A stretch of DNA of 64,000 nucleotides from Gemmatimonadaceae bacterium (GTDB lineage: Bacteria; Gemmatimonadota; Gemmatimonadetes; Gemmatimonadales; Gemmatimonadaceae): assembly GCA_020851035.1 (NCBI GenBank), contig JADZDM010000021.1, forward strand, positions 434,001-498,000. The letters are read 5' to 3'. The notes below the pieces were generated by a model, which was given only the letters and a program-made list of their open reading frames with translations, was not told the origin of the DNA and did no database searches. Shown in pieces: positions 62,427-64,000 of this stretch (positions are counted from its first letter, which is position 1; each line of letters opens with the position of its first letter). The position numbers and the translations under genes were made by a program.

Positions 62427-63875
62427 TCAGGCAGAACGCCCGCGGAGCTGCAGAGCCCAGCGGTAGACCCCGACATAGCGCTCGGCGGCGTTCGTCCACG
62501 AGTTGTCCTCGCGCATGCCGCGCGTGCGCAGCATCGTCCAGCTCTTCGCATCGGCGTAGGCGGCCAGTGCGCGGTCGATCGCGTCCATGAAGTGGCGCGC
62601 CTCGTACTGGTGGAACACGAAGCCATTCCCTTCCCACCCCTCGCGCACCGTGTCGTTCAGCCCCCCCGTCGCGCGCACGATCGGCACGCTGCCGTAGCGA
62701 AGCGCGATCATCTGGCCGAGGCCGCACGGCTCGAAGCGGGACGGCATCAGGAACATGTCGCTGCCGGCGTAGATCCGCTGGGCCAGCGCGGCGTCGAAGC
62801 CAAGCCGCACGGCAACGCGCCCGGGATTGGCCGCCGCGTGCCCCCGCATCGCATCCTGAAGGTACGGCGCACCGGAGCCAAGGAGCACCAGCTGGGCATC
62901 GGTGCGCGCCATCAGGGTGGGGATGATCGCGTGCAGCAGGTCGAGGCCCTTCTGCTCCACCAGGCGCGAGACGATGCCGAGCAGCGGGGCGCGCGGCGCG
63001 ACCGCCAGGCCCACCTCGCGCTGCAGCGCCGCCTTGCAGGTGGCCTTCGCCGACGGCGAGTCGGCGTCGTAGGTGGCGGCGAGTGCGCGGTCGGTGGCCG
63101 GGTCGAAGGCGACACCGTCGATGCCGTTGAGGATGCCCGTGACGCGGTCGCGGCGGCTGCGCATCACGGCATCGAGGCGCTCGCCGTACTCGGGGGTCAT
63201 GATCTCCTGCGCATACGTCGGGCTCACGGTCGTCACCACGTCGCTGTAGACCAGCCCCCGTCCCATGAAGTTGAAGGTGTTCGCGATGCCGGGGCCCATC
63301 GCGTTCTCCACCAGGCCGCGCTCGGAGAGGCCGGCCATGTTGATCGCCTCCGGCCGCACCTGACCCTGGTAGGCCAGGTTGTGGATGGTGAACACGGTGG
63401 CGATGTGGCCGAAAGTGTACTCGTGCGTGGTGCGGATGTAGTTCGGCACCAGTGCCGCGTGCCAGTCGTGCGCGTGGACCACGTCGGGCTGCCACCCCGC
63501 CACCTCACGGAGGTGCTGCATCAGGGCCAGCACGCCACGCGCGAAGAGGATGAAGCGGCGGTCGTCGTCCCCGTCGCCGTAGATGCTCCCGCGCTCGAAG
63601 GCGGCGGGAATGTCCAGCAGGTAGATGGGCACGGCACTGTCACGGATCGTCCAGACGCGCAGTTCCTCGTTCCGCTCCAGCACCGTGAGGAAACTGGCGG
63701 CCACCGGGCCATCCACCGGCAGCCCCTGCTCGCGGAGCTGCCGGTAGTACGGCATCACGACGCGCACGTCGTGGCCGGCATCGCGGAGGGCGGCCGGGAG
63801 TGCGCCGGCCACGTCGGCCAGTCCACCGGTCTTGATGTGCGGCGCGACTTCCGCGGCAACGAAAAGGACGTTCAT
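62427..63875 (-). CDS. glgA: Glycogen (starch) synthase
   Basis: 482 residues. N-terminus MNVLFVAAEVAPHIKTGGLADV has the ADP-glucose-binding KTGGL (15-19). The GT5 fold continues with DVVHAHDWHAAL, TIHNLAYQG, GILNGIDGVAFDP, SRLVEQKGLDLL and the C-terminal site SRFEPCGLGQMIALRYGSVPIVRATGGLNDTV. It extends alpha-1,4-glucan chains from ADP-glucose in the cytoplasm. Full length. No other glg gene lies in this window. Upstream on the minus strand TACTAT (63963-63958) could be a -10, without a convincing -35. Confidence 0.96.
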   Translation of the reverse strand: MNVLFVAAEVAPHIKTGGLADVAGALPAALRDAGHDVRVVMPYYRQLREQGLPVDGPVAASFLTVLERNEELRVWTIRDSAVPIYLLDIPAAFERGSIYGDGDDDRRFILFARGVLALMQHLREVAGWQPDVVHAHDWHAALVPNYIRTTHEYTFGHIATVFTIHNLAYQGQVRPEAINMAGLSERGLVENAMGPGIANTFNFMGRGLVYSDVVTTVSPTYAQEIMTPEYGERLDAVMRSRRDRVTGILNGIDGVAFDPATDRALAATYDADSPSAKATCKAALQREVGLAVAPRAPLLGIVSRLVEQKGLDLLHAIIPTLMARTDAQLVLLGSGAPYLQDAMRGHAAANPGRVAVRLGFDAALAQRIYAGSDMFLMPSRFEPCGLGQMIALRYGSVPIVRATGGLNDTVREGWEGNGFVFHQYEARHFMDAIDRALAAYADAKSWTMLRTRGMREDNSWTNAAERYVGVYRWALQLRGRSA

Positions 63876-64000
63876 GGCGCGTCAGGGAAGGGCGGGTGGT
63901 GGCCGGCGCGGGAGCCGGAGGCGCCGGTGCCTGACGGCGGCGGGGGCCTGCGGCACAATAGTACCCGCGGAACGGCCATCGCCAGCGCATGCAATGCGGC

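Overview
The window is very GC-rich and codes densely on both strands. Its products are mostly exported: Tat-type and Sec signal peptides, lipoproteins, an OmpW-type porin and a PEP-CTERM protein mark a Gram-negative envelope. The mix of secreted sugar hydrolases, amidohydrolases, BNR-repeat proteins and CocE-type hydrolases suits a Gemmatimonadota-like soil or sediment chemoheterotroph. This placement is an inference from gene content; I saw no rRNA or tRNA gene.

Layout. 1-21,000 is carbohydrate-centred: a giant DUF5107-TPR-DUF6067 protein running off the left edge, an M20 amidohydrolase coupled to a membrane protein, a debranching-type glycosidase coupled to aldose 1-epimerase, an MFS / TIM-barrel isomerase / hydrolase-like operon, a DUF1080 protein, and a MarR-VOC pair. 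21,000-32,000 holds a small membrane protein, a class V aminotransferase-like protein with an alpha-L-fucosidase, a SulP anion transporter with beta-carbonic anhydrase, an Lnt-like protein, a D-aminoacylase-like amidohydrolase and a DHA2 exporter. 32,000-47,700 holds a YHYH/EF-hand pair, a CocE-like hydrolase, an M19-like protein with altered metal ligands, OmpW, a HEHFH metallopeptidase-like protein, a frameshifted BNR-repeat protein, a ThuA-sugar dehydrogenase fusion, a second TIM-barrel isomerase and an HD hydrolase. 47,900-53,800 holds an amidohydrolase and a three-gene sugar operon (xylulokinase, TIM-barrel isomerase, Gfo/Idh/MocA dehydrogenase). 54,000-64,000 holds a PEP-CTERM gene, a seven-gene chaperone-usher-like surface-fibre operon and glycogen synthase.

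Two things stand out. First, 55,017-61,782 is a tightly overlapping operon of four or five small secreted beta-proteins, a PapD-like periplasmic chaperone and a 1,086-residue beta-rich outer-membrane candidate in the usher position. It looks like a divergent chaperone-usher system. Second, nine intergenic elements share one architecture: inverted terminal arms made of short tandem CGCAAAG- or CGCGGA-type units. Two of them enclose a GxxExxY (PD-(D/E)XK-like) gene. Seven are non-coding, and most of these carry a central GGGAACTGC/GCAGTTCCC hairpin. They fill every convergent gene junction longer than 50 bp. I read them as a family of nuclease-carrying cassettes and non-autonomous relatives that may also act as bidirectional terminators.

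Metabolically, the exported hydrolases, GalM, DUF1080, three TIM-barrel isomerases, Gfo/Idh/MocA dehydrogenase and xylulokinase point to scavenging of plant- or microbe-derived glycosides, partly through oxidised (keto-) sugars, with glycogen storage by GlgA.
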